From the NCBI RefSeq assembly GCF_014352935.1, contig NZ_CP060694.1, positions 434,001-498,000 of the forward strand: 64,000 bases of DNA, given 5' to 3'. The notes beneath the pieces are model-generated. The model was not told the DNA's origin. It saw only the letters and a program-made list of their open reading frames with translations, and made no database searches. The position numbers were made by a program, and so were the translations under genes. This DNA is from Aliarcobacter cryaerophilus. Its GTDB lineage: Bacteria > Campylobacterota > Campylobacteria > Campylobacterales > Arcobacteraceae. Below are positions 45,166 to 53,958 of the stretch, in pieces. The first letter of the stretch is position 1; every line of letters begins with the position of its first letter.

Positions 45166-45753
45166 ATGAAAAATACAATTATTATAGGTGTTGGAAATAT
45201 GCTCTTTAAAGATGAGGGTATAGGAATTTATGCTAGTGAATATATAAAACAAAATTATGAGTTTGATGAAGATTTAGAGATTATTGATGGTGGAACATTA
45301 GGATTTAAACTAATGGCATATTTTCAAGAGTATAAAAATGTCATTATTTTAGATACTGTGTCTATTGATGATGAAGCTGGAAGTATATTTAGGCTTCCTA
45401 GTGATGTTTTATTAGGACTTGGAAAATATAGAAAAACAGCTCATGAAGTAGAGATTGTTGAGATGCTTGAAATTGTTTCAGTTTTAGATTCTCATGCAAA
45501 TGTTACGATAATTGGAATAGTCCCAGAAGATATACAAAGTGTTGAAATAGGTCTTACAAAACTTATGGAAGAAAAATTTCCATTTTTTATAGAAACTTCT
45601 ATAAAAGAGATAGAGAGCTTAGGTTTTAAACTTACAAAAAAATCTGATATTGCTGTTCCTGATATTGTAAAAAGTTTAATTGGAAGCTACAATGGCTCTC
45701 ATTTAAATAGAATCCCAAATGAAGAGGATTTTACTCATGAAGTTAATCTATAA
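45166..45753 (+). CDS. hydD: Hydrogenase maturation endopeptidase
   Basis: 195 residues of the HyaD/HupD family. It cleaves the C-terminal tail of HydB after nickel insertion. Conserved features are IIGVGNMLFKDEGIG with the metal-binding Glu/Asp, the second acidic ligand in VIILDTVSID, and the late His in LDSHANVTIIG. The ATG is 40 bases after hydC behind the hairpin. It overlaps hydE by 17 bases. Confidence 0.94.
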   Translation: MKNTIIIGVGNMLFKDEGIGIYASEYIKQNYEFDEDLEIIDGGTLGFKLMAYFQEYKNVIILDTVSIDDEAGSIFRLPSDVLLGLGKYRKTAHEVEIVEMLEIVSVLDSHANVTIIGIVPEDIQSVEIGLTKLMEEKFPFFIETSIKEIESLGFKLTKKSDIAVPDIVKSLIGSYNGSHLNRIPNEEDFTHEVNL

Positions 45754-47239
45754 AATAGAGTACAACTCAACTTCTTTTTATTTTAAAAGATTAATAGATG
45801 AGTTGATAAAAAACTCAAATATAGATGCAAATACAAAACAATATTTTGGATTTATTTTAATATTTATTGATGATGAGCTTGAAAATATTGAAAAGTTTTT
45901 TTTAAATTTAGAAACAAATCTTCCTTACTCTATGTTTTTGAAAAAATCATATTTAATAGATGAGTTTAATGAAGAGATTAAAGAGTTAGAAGATAAAAAT
46001 ATAAAAGAGAATTTTGAGATTTTGACAAATAGAAAAGTTAAAGATATTTTAGAAAATTCTAATTTTGATTTTTTAAGTCAAATTGTTAATTTAAACAGAT
46101 CTTTTGTTGTTAAATTTCAAGATTTAGAACTCTTTTTACCAAATAAAAATTTAAAAGAAAACTTTGAAAAAGATAATTATGAAATTAGATTGTTAGTTAC
46201 AAATAGTCAAGTCTTAACAGATCTTTTTATAATTGAAGAGCCTGAAATAAATCTTTTATGCTCAATAGAAAGACCCTTGGTTAAATTGAAATTAAAAAAT
46301 ATAGATGAAAATATTTCAAATAGTGGATATATTTTTACAAGACTTGTAAACTCTTCAAAAGAGGTTGAATTATCAAAAGCGCTAAAAGAACAAAATATTG
46401 ATTATATTTTATATTCGACTAAAAAAGATGAGTTAAAAGCTTGTAGTTTTGAAAATCTAAATCTTATTATTAGTGATGATAAAACTTTGTATCCAAAGTA
46501 TGATTATAAAAAAGATTTGATATTTAATTCAAGTAGTGAATATTTAAACTCTTTTTCAAATGTTTATAATGCAGTTTTACACGAGCATAACCTTTTAGAT
46601 AAAAACTCTATTGGAGTCTATTTTTCACTGAATTCTAAAAATAGTTTTGTCGATATAAAAGTTTTAAATGAAGAAGAAAAAAGAGTAATATATATTCCTG
46701 ATATAGAATCTAATATGAATCAAATTTTAGAAGATATTTCATCTCTTGATGAAAACTGTAAAAGATTGGTTGATAATTTTTCAAAAAAATATCCTTATAC
46801 AAAAGATATAAAACTTACAAATAACAATGGTTTTTCAACTATTATAGAAGCTATTGCCAAACTTTTAAATATAGAATCAATTAAAGATTTTGAAGAGTTA
46901 GCACTAAATAGTGGATATGTTGATGCTTTACAAATTGATATGAAATTAATTAAAATTGATAACAAAAACTATTTAGATTATAGAAAAACTATTCAATCTA
47001 TAATGTCATATAAAATGGCAGATGTTGAAAATGAAACTCTTAGTTTCTCTTTTTATGAGTTTTTGGCTGAATTTATAATAGATTATTTAAGAGAAATAGC
47101 AAGAAAAACAAACGCAAAAGATATTGTTTTATGTGGAGATATATTTTCAAATAGGCAAGTTTTTCATAAAGTTTACAAAGAACTTAGTAAAAAATATAAT
47201 CTAATTTTACCAACAGAGTATGCAATGGATTACATATAA
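45737..47239 (+). CDS. hydE: HydE, hydrogenase accessory protein; apparent degenerate relative of the HypF C-terminal domain
   Basis: About 500 residues from MKLIYKIEYNSTSF. The start at 45737 was chosen for the AGAGGA site 9 bases upstream; a frame from 45719 has none. It corresponds in position and size to HydE of Helicobacter/Wolinella hyd operons, which is needed for hydrogenase but mechanistically unexplained. I see alignment of its second half with HypF: NGFSTIIEAIAKLLNI against FGRLFDAVCSLANILHI, and IVLCGDIFSNRQ against IVLSGGVFQNRT. The HypF metal/ATP motifs (HHYAH, DGTGYGDD) are replaced by VYNAV and SLNSKNSF. It overlaps hydD and abuts hypF. Confidence 0.82.
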   Translation: MKLIYKIEYNSTSFYFKRLIDELIKNSNIDANTKQYFGFILIFIDDELENIEKFFLNLETNLPYSMFLKKSYLIDEFNEEIKELEDKNIKENFEILTNRKVKDILENSNFDFLSQIVNLNRSFVVKFQDLELFLPNKNLKENFEKDNYEIRLLVTNSQVLTDLFIIEEPEINLLCSIERPLVKLKLKNIDENISNSGYIFTRLVNSSKEVELSKALKEQNIDYILYSTKKDELKACSFENLNLIISDDKTLYPKYDYKKDLIFNSSSEYLNSFSNVYNAVLHEHNLLDKNSIGVYFSLNSKNSFVDIKVLNEEEKRVIYIPDIESNMNQILEDISSLDENCKRLVDNFSKKYPYTKDIKLTNNNGFSTIIEAIAKLLNIESIKDFEELALNSGYVDALQIDMKLIKIDNKNYLDYRKTIQSIMSYKMADVENETLSFSFYEFLAEFIIDYLREIARKTNAKDIVLCGDIFSNRQVFHKVYKELSKKYNLILPTEYAMDYI

Positions 47240-49476
47240 GTAAAAAAATAAGAGTTTATGGAACTGTACAAGGGGTTGGTTTTCGACCTTTTGTATATAA
47301 TCTAGCAATAAAATACAATCTTTTTGGATATGTAAATAATGATAATATTGGAGTAAATATAGAAGTATCTGGAGAGGCTACTAATATTTCTAGTTTTTTA
47401 GAAGATTTAAAAAACAATCCTCCTCCTCTTGCAGTTATTGAAGAGATTAAAATAGAAGATTCAAATAAACAATTTTTTGAATTTAAAATAGAAAATAGCA
47501 GTAGTTTTGATAATAAAACAACTACAATTCCCTCTGATATAGCTATTTGTAAAGATTGTATAGATGATATTTTTGATAAAAACAATTTTAGATATAACTA
47601 CTCTTTAACAAACTGTACAAACTGTGGACCTAGATACTCTATAATCAAAACTGTTCCTTATGATAGAAAAAATACATCTTTAAAAGATTTTACTCTTTGT
47701 AAAAAGTGCCAAAACGAGTTTGAAAATCCAACAAATAGAAGATATCATGCACAAGCAATATCATGCGAAGAGTGTGGACCAACAACTTTTCTTTATGATA
47801 GTAAACAAACTTTGATTGCTTCAAAAATAGAAGCAATAAATTTAGCTTCAAAATATATAAATGATGGAAAAATTTTAGCTATAAAAAGTATGGGTGGATT
47901 TCATATAGTTTGTGATGCCTCAAATGATGAAACTATATTTAGATTAAGAGAATTTAAAAAAAGAACCACAAAACCATTTGCTGTAATGTTTAAAGATATA
48001 GATAGTTTAAGAAATTATGCTATTTATTCTAGAATTGAAGAAGATATTTTAACTTCACAACAAAGACCAATAGTATTATTGCAGAAAAAAGAGAATCAAA
48101 ATTTATCAAATTTTGTTGCACCAAATATAAAAAAAATTGGTTGTTTTTTACCAAATAGTGCTTTGCACTATCTTTTATTTGAAAACTTATTTAATCCAAT
48201 CATTGCAACTAGTGCAAATTTAAAAGGTGAACCAATAATCACAACAAAAGAGGATATATTTTTAAAACTTTCTAATTTAGTAGATTTTGTACTTGATTAT
48301 AATAGAGAGATATTAAATAGTTGTGATGATTCAATACTGCAAGTTGTTAATGAAAAAATTATAAAACTTAGAAATAGTAGAGGATATGCTCCAAGTAGTT
48401 TAAAAGTTGATGGAAAATTTAGTAAAAAAATCTTAAGTTTAGGAGCAAATCAAAAATCAACTTTTAGTATAGCTTTTGATAATAAGATTATTACAAGTCC
48501 ATATTTAGGAGATTTAGATTCTATTGCTTCTATAGAAAACTATAAAAAAACAGTAGAAAATTTCCTTAATTTTTATGATTTTGTACCTGAAATTATAGTT
48601 TGTGATAAACATCCAAAATATGAGAGTACAAAATTTGCTTTTGAGTTAAAAGATAAAAATCCAAATTTAGAGTTAGTTCAAGTGCAACATCACTATGCCC
48701 ATGTTTTAGCAGTTTTAGCAGAAAAATCTATAAATGAAGATGTTTTAGCATTTGTTTTTGATGGTACAGGATATGGAGATGATACAAATATTTGGGGTGG
48801 TGAAGTTTTTATTGCAAATCAAAAAGAGTACAAAAGAGCTTATCATTTAAAATATTTTAAACTTTTAGGTGGAGAGTTAGCTATAAAAGAGCCTAAAAGA
48901 GTAGCTTTATCTTTACTTTTTGATAATTTTACACTAGAAGAAGTTTTAGATTTACCTTTAGATTTTTTAAAAACATTTGAAAAATCTGAGATAAAAACTC
49001 TATATACACTTTGGCAAAAGAGTTTAAACTCACCTCTTACTAGCTCTTTTGGAAGATTGTTTGATGCAGTTTGCTCACTTGCTAATATTTTACATATTCA
49101 AGAGTTTGAAGGGCAAACAGGTCTTTATATAGAAAATTTATATGATGAAAATATAAAAGAGTTTTTCTCTTATGATATTGTTGATCAAACTATTGATATT
49201 TCAAAAATGATAAAAGAGATTTTAAAAGAGGATGATAAAAAAATAGTTGCTTCAAAGTTTATAAATACAGTTGCAAATATAGTTTTTGAAATATCAAATT
49301 TACACAAAGATTTACCTATAGTTCTAAGTGGTGGAGTTTTTCAAAATAGAACTTTGGTGGAAATTTTATTAAAGAAATTTAAAAATTATAATAGAAAGGT
49401 TTATTTAGGAGAAAAATATAGTCCAAATGATGAATCTATAAGTTTAGGTCAAGTATATTTTCAATTAGAAAATTAA
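47236..49476 (+). CDS. hypF: Carbamoyltransferase HypF, with ATA at the expected start position
   Basis: Makes the carbamoyl group that becomes CN ligands, handing it to HypE. 746 residues. The N-terminal acylphosphatase domain is VYGTVQGVGFRPFVYN. Zinc fingers follow (CKDCIDDIF, CTNCGPRYS, CKKCQNEF, CEECGP). A YrdC domain spans about residues 195-370. The Kae1-like domain has HHYAHVLAVLAEKS, FDGTGYGDD and VLSGGVFQN. The frame is open from about 47200, but no ATG, GTG or TTG occurs before 47812, well inside the YrdC region. ATA-AGT-AAA-AAA at 47236 would be MSKK if the third base were G, and would then overlap the hydE stop as ATGA. The start is therefore inferred. Confidence 0.88.
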   Translation: MSKKIRVYGTVQGVGFRPFVYNLAIKYNLFGYVNNDNIGVNIEVSGEATNISSFLEDLKNNPPPLAVIEEIKIEDSNKQFFEFKIENSSSFDNKTTTIPSDIAICKDCIDDIFDKNNFRYNYSLTNCTNCGPRYSIIKTVPYDRKNTSLKDFTLCKKCQNEFENPTNRRYHAQAISCEECGPTTFLYDSKQTLIASKIEAINLASKYINDGKILAIKSMGGFHIVCDASNDETIFRLREFKKRTTKPFAVMFKDIDSLRNYAIYSRIEEDILTSQQRPIVLLQKKENQNLSNFVAPNIKKIGCFLPNSALHYLLFENLFNPIIATSANLKGEPIITTKEDIFLKLSNLVDFVLDYNREILNSCDDSILQVVNEKIIKLRNSRGYAPSSLKVDGKFSKKILSLGANQKSTFSIAFDNKIITSPYLGDLDSIASIENYKKTVENFLNFYDFVPEIIVCDKHPKYESTKFAFELKDKNPNLELVQVQHHYAHVLAVLAEKSINEDVLAFVFDGTGYGDDTNIWGGEVFIANQKEYKRAYHLKYFKLLGGELAIKEPKRVALSLLFDNFTLEEVLDLPLDFLKTFEKSEIKTLYTLWQKSLNSPLTSSFGRLFDAVCSLANILHIQEFEGQTGLYIENLYDENIKEFFSYDIVDQTIDISKMIKEILKEDDKKIVASKFINTVANIVFEISNLHKDLPIVLSGGVFQNRTLVEILLKKFKNYNRKVYLGEKYSPNDESISLGQVYFQLEN

Positions 49477-49493
49477 ATAAAAGAGGTATTATA

Positions 49494-49796
49494 ATGAAAT
49501 GTCCTGTTTGTAAAGATGTAGATTTAGTAATGAGTGAAAGACAAGGTGTTGAAATTGATTATTGTCCATCTTGTAGAGGAGTTTGGCTTGATAGAGGAGA
49601 GTTAGATAAGATTATTGAAAAAAGTTCAACTTATCAATCAAATAATCATTCAAACTATTTTAAAAATGATGATAGAAATTCATATAATAAACAAAGCAAT
49701 CATCAACAATACAACTCTTATGATAATAGACAACAAGCTCCATACAAAAAGAAAAAAGAGGGATTTTTATCTGAAATTTTTGACTTTGATTTCTAA
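49494..49796 (+). CDS. Zinc-ribbon (TFIIB-type) protein of unknown function
   Basis: 100 residues. The N-terminal zinc ribbon MKCPVCKDVDLVMSERQGVEI..CPSCRGVWLDRGELDK is typical of the zf-TFIIB family. A Asn/Gln/Tyr-rich linker follows, then a short FLSEIFDFDF end. It lies 17 bases after hypF in the same direction. Genes of this family are often near unrelated operons. A link to hydrogenase assembly is only positional. Confidence 0.8.
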   Translation: MKCPVCKDVDLVMSERQGVEIDYCPSCRGVWLDRGELDKIIEKSSTYQSNNHSNYFKNDDRNSYNKQSNHQQYNSYDNRQQAPYKKKKEGFLSEIFDFDF

Positions 49797-49799
49797 TTT

Positions 49800-50441
49800 T
49801 TATAAAAAGCTAAGAGATTTTAAAATCTCTAGCTGCTCAGATTTTTTATAGTTAAATTTGAATTCATACTCTTTTAAATAGTAAAAAAAGTTATCTTCAT
49901 TTACACCTTTGTGTTTTTTTAAATTTTTCTCCAAAAACTTCCAAAATCTATTTAGTTTTGTTTGATGTGCATTTTGAGAGTGAATTTTGTACCAACTTAA
50001 ATATTGAATAAATCCATCCTCTACGTCAAATGCACGATTGCCTATTTTTGGCATCAAAAGAGTGTAAACTTTCTGATTTGAATAAAAACCAATAATATTT
50101 ACAGCTTCACTAAGACTCTTTTTTTTCTTTACTTTTTCTCTCTCTTTTAAATAGTAAAACTCTTCATATTCGGTATTGTCTTTAATTGATGAGTTATAAA
50201 TATCTTCAGAATAGACTGCAATTTTTTGTCTTAAAACATCAAACCTATCTTTTACGGTTTTATAATTTAGTTCTAATTCATTTGAAACTTCAAAAGCGGT
50301 TTTATTTTCACAGAATTTTTTAATGATTAATTTATCTTTTTCAATTTTTTTTAAAGAGAGTTTTTTAGCACATTTTTTACATTTTATGTAATCATTTGCA
50401 AGATTATAAAAATCTTTATTTTCACAGTTTGGACATATCAT
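49800..50441 (-). CDS. IS1595/ISXO2-like transposase-derived protein
   Basis: 213 residues. A zinc ribbon MICPNCENKDF..CKKC is followed by a helix-turn-helix with NKTAFEVSNELELNYKTVKDR. The C-terminus FWKFLEKNLKKHKGV..FFYYLKEYEFKFNYK resembles the end of ISXO2-like transposases (usual form FWS.AK.RL.KFNG...FY.HLKE.E.RFN). The middle catalytic part is shortened and I cannot find a convincing DDE triad. No terminal inverted repeats flank it. It is probably a fixed relic or a domesticated DNA-binding protein. It is opposite in direction to the hyp genes and divergent from hypB. Confidence 0.65.
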   Translation of the reverse strand: MICPNCENKDFYNLANDYIKCKKCAKKLSLKKIEKDKLIIKKFCENKTAFEVSNELELNYKTVKDRFDVLRQKIAVYSEDIYNSSIKDNTEYEEFYYLKEREKVKKKKSLSEAVNIIGFYSNQKVYTLLMPKIGNRAFDVEDGFIQYLSWYKIHSQNAHQTKLNRFWKFLEKNLKKHKGVNEDNFFYYLKEYEFKFNYKKSEQLEILKSLSFL

Positions 50442-50459
50442 AAGTAGATTTTAACAAAT

Positions 50460-50489
50460 TTGTTCTAAAAATATATAGGTGGTTATAAT
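50460..50489 (+). promoter_or_regulatory. Candidate promoter for hypB operon
   Basis: TTGTTC (50460-50465), 18 bases, TATAAT (50484-50489). It lies between the divergent transposase-like gene and hypB, about 60 bases before the hypB start. Confidence 0.6.
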
Positions 50490-50551
50490 ATATCAAATAG
50501 TTTTAAAAGGAAATGGGCTAGACTTTTGAAAAACTAAAAGGAAATAGTAAT

Positions 50552-51361
50552 ATGTGTAAAGACTGCGGATGTACAATAGCTGGAATGGAACACAACCATA
50601 ACCATCATCATAACCATGACCATGGACATAGTCATCATCACCATGATCATGAAAATAGAGCTATATTTAAACCAATAAATGATAATTTAAAAACAAATCC
50701 TTTGCTAAATGATTCAAAAACCATATCTGTAATTCAAAAAATTTTAGATAAAAATGATCATGAAGCAGCTCATAATAGAGCTCATTTTGACCAACATAAA
50801 GTTTTAGGAATAAATTTGATGAGTAGTCCAGGAAGTGGAAAAACTACATTTTTAGAAAATATTGCTGATATGGTAGATTTTAAATTTGCAGTTGTTGAGG
50901 GTGATTTAGAAACTTCAAGAGATGCAGATAGACTTAAAGCAAAAGGAATAAATGCAGTTCAAATACAAACAGGAAGTGCTTGTCACTTAGATGCATTTAT
51001 GGTTCATAAAGGTTTACATGATATTAAGTTAGCTGATATTGATGTTTGTTTTGTGGAAAATGTAGGAAATTTAGTTTGTCCAGCATCTTATGATGTGGGA
51101 ACTCACTTAAATATTGTTTTAGTTTCAGTTCCTGAAGGAGAGGATAAGATAGCAAAATATCCAGTTATGTTTAGAAGTGCTGATTTAATCCTTATTACAA
51201 AAACAGATTTACTTCCATATTTTGATTATGATATTGAAAAAGAGAAGATGGAAGCTAGAAAACTAAAACCAAATGTAGATATTTTAGAAGTAAATATCAA
51301 AGATAAACAATCTTTACAAAATGTAATTGATTGGATAAATTTCAAAAGAAAGATGAGATAA
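50552..51361 (+). CDS. hypB: Hydrogenase nickel incorporation GTPase HypB
   Basis: 269 residues. CKDCGCTI near the N-terminus is a high-affinity nickel motif (CxxCGC). It is followed by a long His-rich stretch (residues about 14-35) that can store nickel. The P-loop SSPGSGKTTFLE and the motifs VVEGDLETSRDADR, SACHLDA and TKTDLLPY identify the GTPase. It works with HypA to insert nickel after Fe-centre assembly. Confidence 0.97.
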   Translation: MCKDCGCTIAGMEHNHNHHHNHDHGHSHHHHDHENRAIFKPINDNLKTNPLLNDSKTISVIQKILDKNDHEAAHNRAHFDQHKVLGINLMSSPGSGKTTFLENIADMVDFKFAVVEGDLETSRDADRLKAKGINAVQIQTGSACHLDAFMVHKGLHDIKLADIDVCFVENVGNLVCPASYDVGTHLNIVLVSVPEGEDKIAKYPVMFRSADLILITKTDLLPYFDYDIEKEKMEARKLKPNVDILEVNIKDKQSLQNVIDWINFKRKMR

Positions 51362-51394
51362 ATTTCTAAAACGAATTTTATTCATTTAGGCTTC

Positions 51395-51434
51395 ACGGTG
51401 GGTACCCAAAAATCAAAGATTTTTACCCTTCCGT
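51395..51434 (+). repeat. Stable hairpin element between hypB and hypC
   Basis: Nested complementary arms: ACGG (51395-51398) with CCGT (51431-51434), GGGTA (51400-51404) with TACCC (51424-51428), AAAAATC (51408-51414) with GATTTT(T) (51418-51424), and an AAA loop. It is richer in G+C than its surroundings. Its look is that of a dispersed intergenic repeat or mRNA-processing element; copy number elsewhere is unknown. Confidence 0.55.
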
Positions 51435-51483
51435 TGCAGAATCATTCATAAAATTGTTTTACAAATAAAAGGAGAATATAAAG

Positions 51484-51765
51484 ATGTGTTTATCAATACC
51501 ATCGAAAATAAAAAGTATAGACCCTGAGATGAATACTTGTGTAGTTGATACTATGGGAGTAGAAAGAAGTGCTAGTTTAGATTTGATAGACCAAGAGGTA
51601 AAAGTAGGAGATTATGTTTTAATTCATATTGGTTTTGCTATGAATAAAATAGATGAAGAGGATGCTTTAGAATCACTCAAAGTTTATGCTGAAATCATAG
51701 ATAAGATGGAAGAGAACGACCGTTTAGCAGCTATTGAAGAATCGCAAAACTGCCCAAATAGATAA
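51484..51765 (+). CDS. hypC: Hydrogenase assembly chaperone HypC
   Basis: 93 residues starting MCLSIPSKI; the Cys after the initiator binds the Fe(CN)2CO unit together with HypD. GDYVLIHIGFAMNKIDEEDA is the conserved core. The tail is slightly longer than usual. The ribosome site is AAGGAG. hypD follows after 11 bases. Confidence 0.96.
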   Translation: MCLSIPSKIKSIDPEMNTCVVDTMGVERSASLDLIDQEVKVGDYVLIHIGFAMNKIDEEDALESLKVYAEIIDKMEENDRLAAIEESQNCPNR

Positions 51766-51776
51766 AGTAATATAAT

Positions 51777-52901
51777 ATGGAAAAAGAACTACAACTAAAA
51801 GATTTATATGATGGCTTTCGTGATGCTAAAACTATAAAAGCATTTAAACAAATCATTGATGAAGATTTAAAAGATTATGATGGAACTATAAATATCATGG
51901 AAGTTTGTGGAGGACATACTCACACTATTATGAAGTATGGAATCCCACAACTAATAAATAAAAAAATAAATTTTATTCATGGACCTGGCTGTCCTGTTTG
52001 TGTTATGCCAAAAGATAGAATAGATAGTGCTTATGAGTTAAGTTTACAAAAAGATCTGATACTTGTAACACTTGGAGATATGATAAAAGTTCCAGGGAGT
52101 CGTGGAAGTTTACAAAAAGCAAGAAGTGAAGGTGCTGATGTAAGATTTGTTTATTCTCCTATGGATTGTTTAAAAATTGCTAGTGAGAACAAAGATAAAA
52201 TAGTAGTCTTTTTTGCAATAGGATTTGAAACAACAACTCCAATGACTTGTGCTTTAATGGAGCAAGTAATAAAACAAGATATAAAAAATATTCTGTTTCA
52301 TATAAATCATATAACAGTTCCTGAAGTAATGCAAGTATTAGTTCAAGATGAGAACTGTAAAATTGATGCTTTTTTAGGACCATCACATGTAAGTGTTATA
52401 AGTGGAAGTAAAATATATGAAGAGTTTCCTTTGAGTTATAATAAACCAGTTGTTGTAAGTGGATTTGAACCAGTTGATGTTATGCAAAGTATCTCAATGA
52501 TTGTAAAACAGTTCAAAGAAAAAAGAAGTGATTTAGAAATAGAGTATAAAAGGCTTGTATCTTATGAGGGAAATCTAAAAGCTCAAGAACTTATAAACAA
52601 ATACTTCAGAAAAGTTCCTTTTAAATTTAGAGGAATAGGTGAGGTTGAAAATAGTGGTTATGAACTAAAAGATGAGTTTGATAAATATAATGCAAAAATA
52701 GTTTATAAAGATATATTACCAACACAAGAAGTAAAAGAGAATAAAGCTTGTAAATGTCCTGAGATTTTAAAAGGAGTTGCAAAACCAACTGACTGTAAAA
52801 TCTTTGGAACTGTATGTACTCCAACAAATCCAATAGGATCTTGTATGGTAAGTAGTGAAGGTGCTTGTAGTGCTTATTATAAATATGGGAATTTGTTGTA
52901 A
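51777..52901 (+). CDS. hypD: Hydrogenase formation protein HypD
   Basis: 374 residues. This iron-sulfur scaffold protein assembles Fe(CN)2CO with HypC and HypE. Motifs present are MEVCGGHTHTI, HGPGCPVCVMP, GFETTTPMT, and a C-terminal four-Cys FeS region (CKCPEILKG, CKIFG..CTP, SCMVSSEGACSAYYKY). It is complete. Confidence 0.97.
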   Translation: MEKELQLKDLYDGFRDAKTIKAFKQIIDEDLKDYDGTINIMEVCGGHTHTIMKYGIPQLINKKINFIHGPGCPVCVMPKDRIDSAYELSLQKDLILVTLGDMIKVPGSRGSLQKARSEGADVRFVYSPMDCLKIASENKDKIVVFFAIGFETTTPMTCALMEQVIKQDIKNILFHINHITVPEVMQVLVQDENCKIDAFLGPSHVSVISGSKIYEEFPLSYNKPVVVSGFEPVDVMQSISMIVKQFKEKRSDLEIEYKRLVSYEGNLKAQELINKYFRKVPFKFRGIGEVENSGYELKDEFDKYNAKIVYKDILPTQEVKENKACKCPEILKGVAKPTDCKIFGTVCTPTNPIGSCMVSSEGACSAYYKYGNLL

Positions 52902-52967
52902 GATAATTTATTTTAGCAAAATGAAATATTGTTTTTCCAATTAAATGATAAAAAATGGAGATTAAAA

Positions 52968-53957
52968 ATGAAGCTAACAAACAATAATATTTATCAAGAA
53001 ATCAAAGAGTTACTTTATAGTGCAAAAAATAGAGTTTATCAAACTATAAATACTACTATGACACAAACTTATTTTCAAATAGGTAAAAGAATCGTAGAGG
53101 AAGAACAAGGTGGAGAGATAAGAGCAGAATATGGAAAATCACTATTAAAGCTTCTATCTGTACAACTTATAAATGAATTTGGTAAAGGTTTTTCTGTTGA
53201 TAATTTGGAAAATATGAGACGATTTTATTTAGCATTTCAAAAATCGGAGACAGTGTCTCGGAAATTTGAGTTAAGTTGGTCACACTATATTTTCTTAACA
53301 AGAATTGAAAATATAGATGAAAGAAATTTTTATGAAATAGAATCAATAGAAAACAGTTGGAGTTTAAGAGAGCTTAAAAGGCAGTTTGATAGTGGACTAT
53401 TTGAAAGACTTAAGTTAAGTAGTGATAAACAAAAAGTAAAAGAGCTATCTTTGAATGGTCAAGTTATTCAAACAGCACAAGATTTAATAAAAGACCCATA
53501 TATTTTAGAGTTTGTTGGTCTTCCTGAATTGTCAAGTTACAGTGAAAGTGAATTAGAACAAAAACTTATAGACAAGCTAGAGCATTTTTTACTAGAACTA
53601 GGAAAAGGTTTTACTTTTGTTGCACGCCAAAAAAGAATTACAATAGATGAAAAACATTTTAAAGTTGATTTAGTTTTTTATAATAGATTATTAAAGTCAT
53701 TTGTAGTTATTGATTTAAAAATAGGTGAGTTAAAACATCAAGATATTGGGCAAATGATGATGTATGTAAATTATTTTGATAGATTTGAAAAAACAGATGA
53801 TGAAAATTCAACTATTGGAATTATTCTTTGCAAAGATAAAAGTAAGGCATTAGTTGAATTAACGCTTCCAAAAGATAATAATCAAATATATGCAAGTAAA
53901 TATTTAACTATTTTACCGAACAAAGAAGAGTTTAAAAAGTTATTGGAAGATGAATAA
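52968..53957 (+). CDS. DUF1016/YhcG-family PD-(D/E)XK nuclease-domain protein
   Basis: 329 residues. The N-terminal DUF1016_N part (IKELLYSAKNRVYQTINTTM, IVEEEQGGEIRAEYGKSLL, LENMRRFYLAF, LSWSHYIFL) is followed by a C-terminal nuclease-like core. There the pattern VDLVFYNRLLKSFVVIDLKIG gives the D-(x)n-DLK arrangement of PD-(D/E)XK enzymes, and GQMMMYVNYFD follows. The start at 52968 has a TGGAG site. The family is widespread in accessory regions; nuclease activity is not generally demonstrated. It sits between hypD and hypE and overlaps no hyp gene. Confidence 0.85.
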   Translation: MKLTNNNIYQEIKELLYSAKNRVYQTINTTMTQTYFQIGKRIVEEEQGGEIRAEYGKSLLKLLSVQLINEFGKGFSVDNLENMRRFYLAFQKSETVSRKFELSWSHYIFLTRIENIDERNFYEIESIENSWSLRELKRQFDSGLFERLKLSSDKQKVKELSLNGQVIQTAQDLIKDPYILEFVGLPELSSYSESELEQKLIDKLEHFLLELGKGFTFVARQKRITIDEKHFKVDLVFYNRLLKSFVVIDLKIGELKHQDIGQMMMYVNYFDRFEKTDDENSTIGIILCKDKSKALVELTLPKDNNQIYASKYLTILPNKEEFKKLLEDE

Positions 53958-53958
53958 A

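Noticed and set aside
47812-49476. hypF as a short gene starting at TTG 47812
   Set aside because: That start falls inside the YrdC domain. The upstream frame encodes intact acylphosphatase and zinc-finger domains.
49800-50441. A complete insertion sequence
   Set aside because: No terminal inverted repeats or direct duplications are visible and the catalytic triad is not evident.
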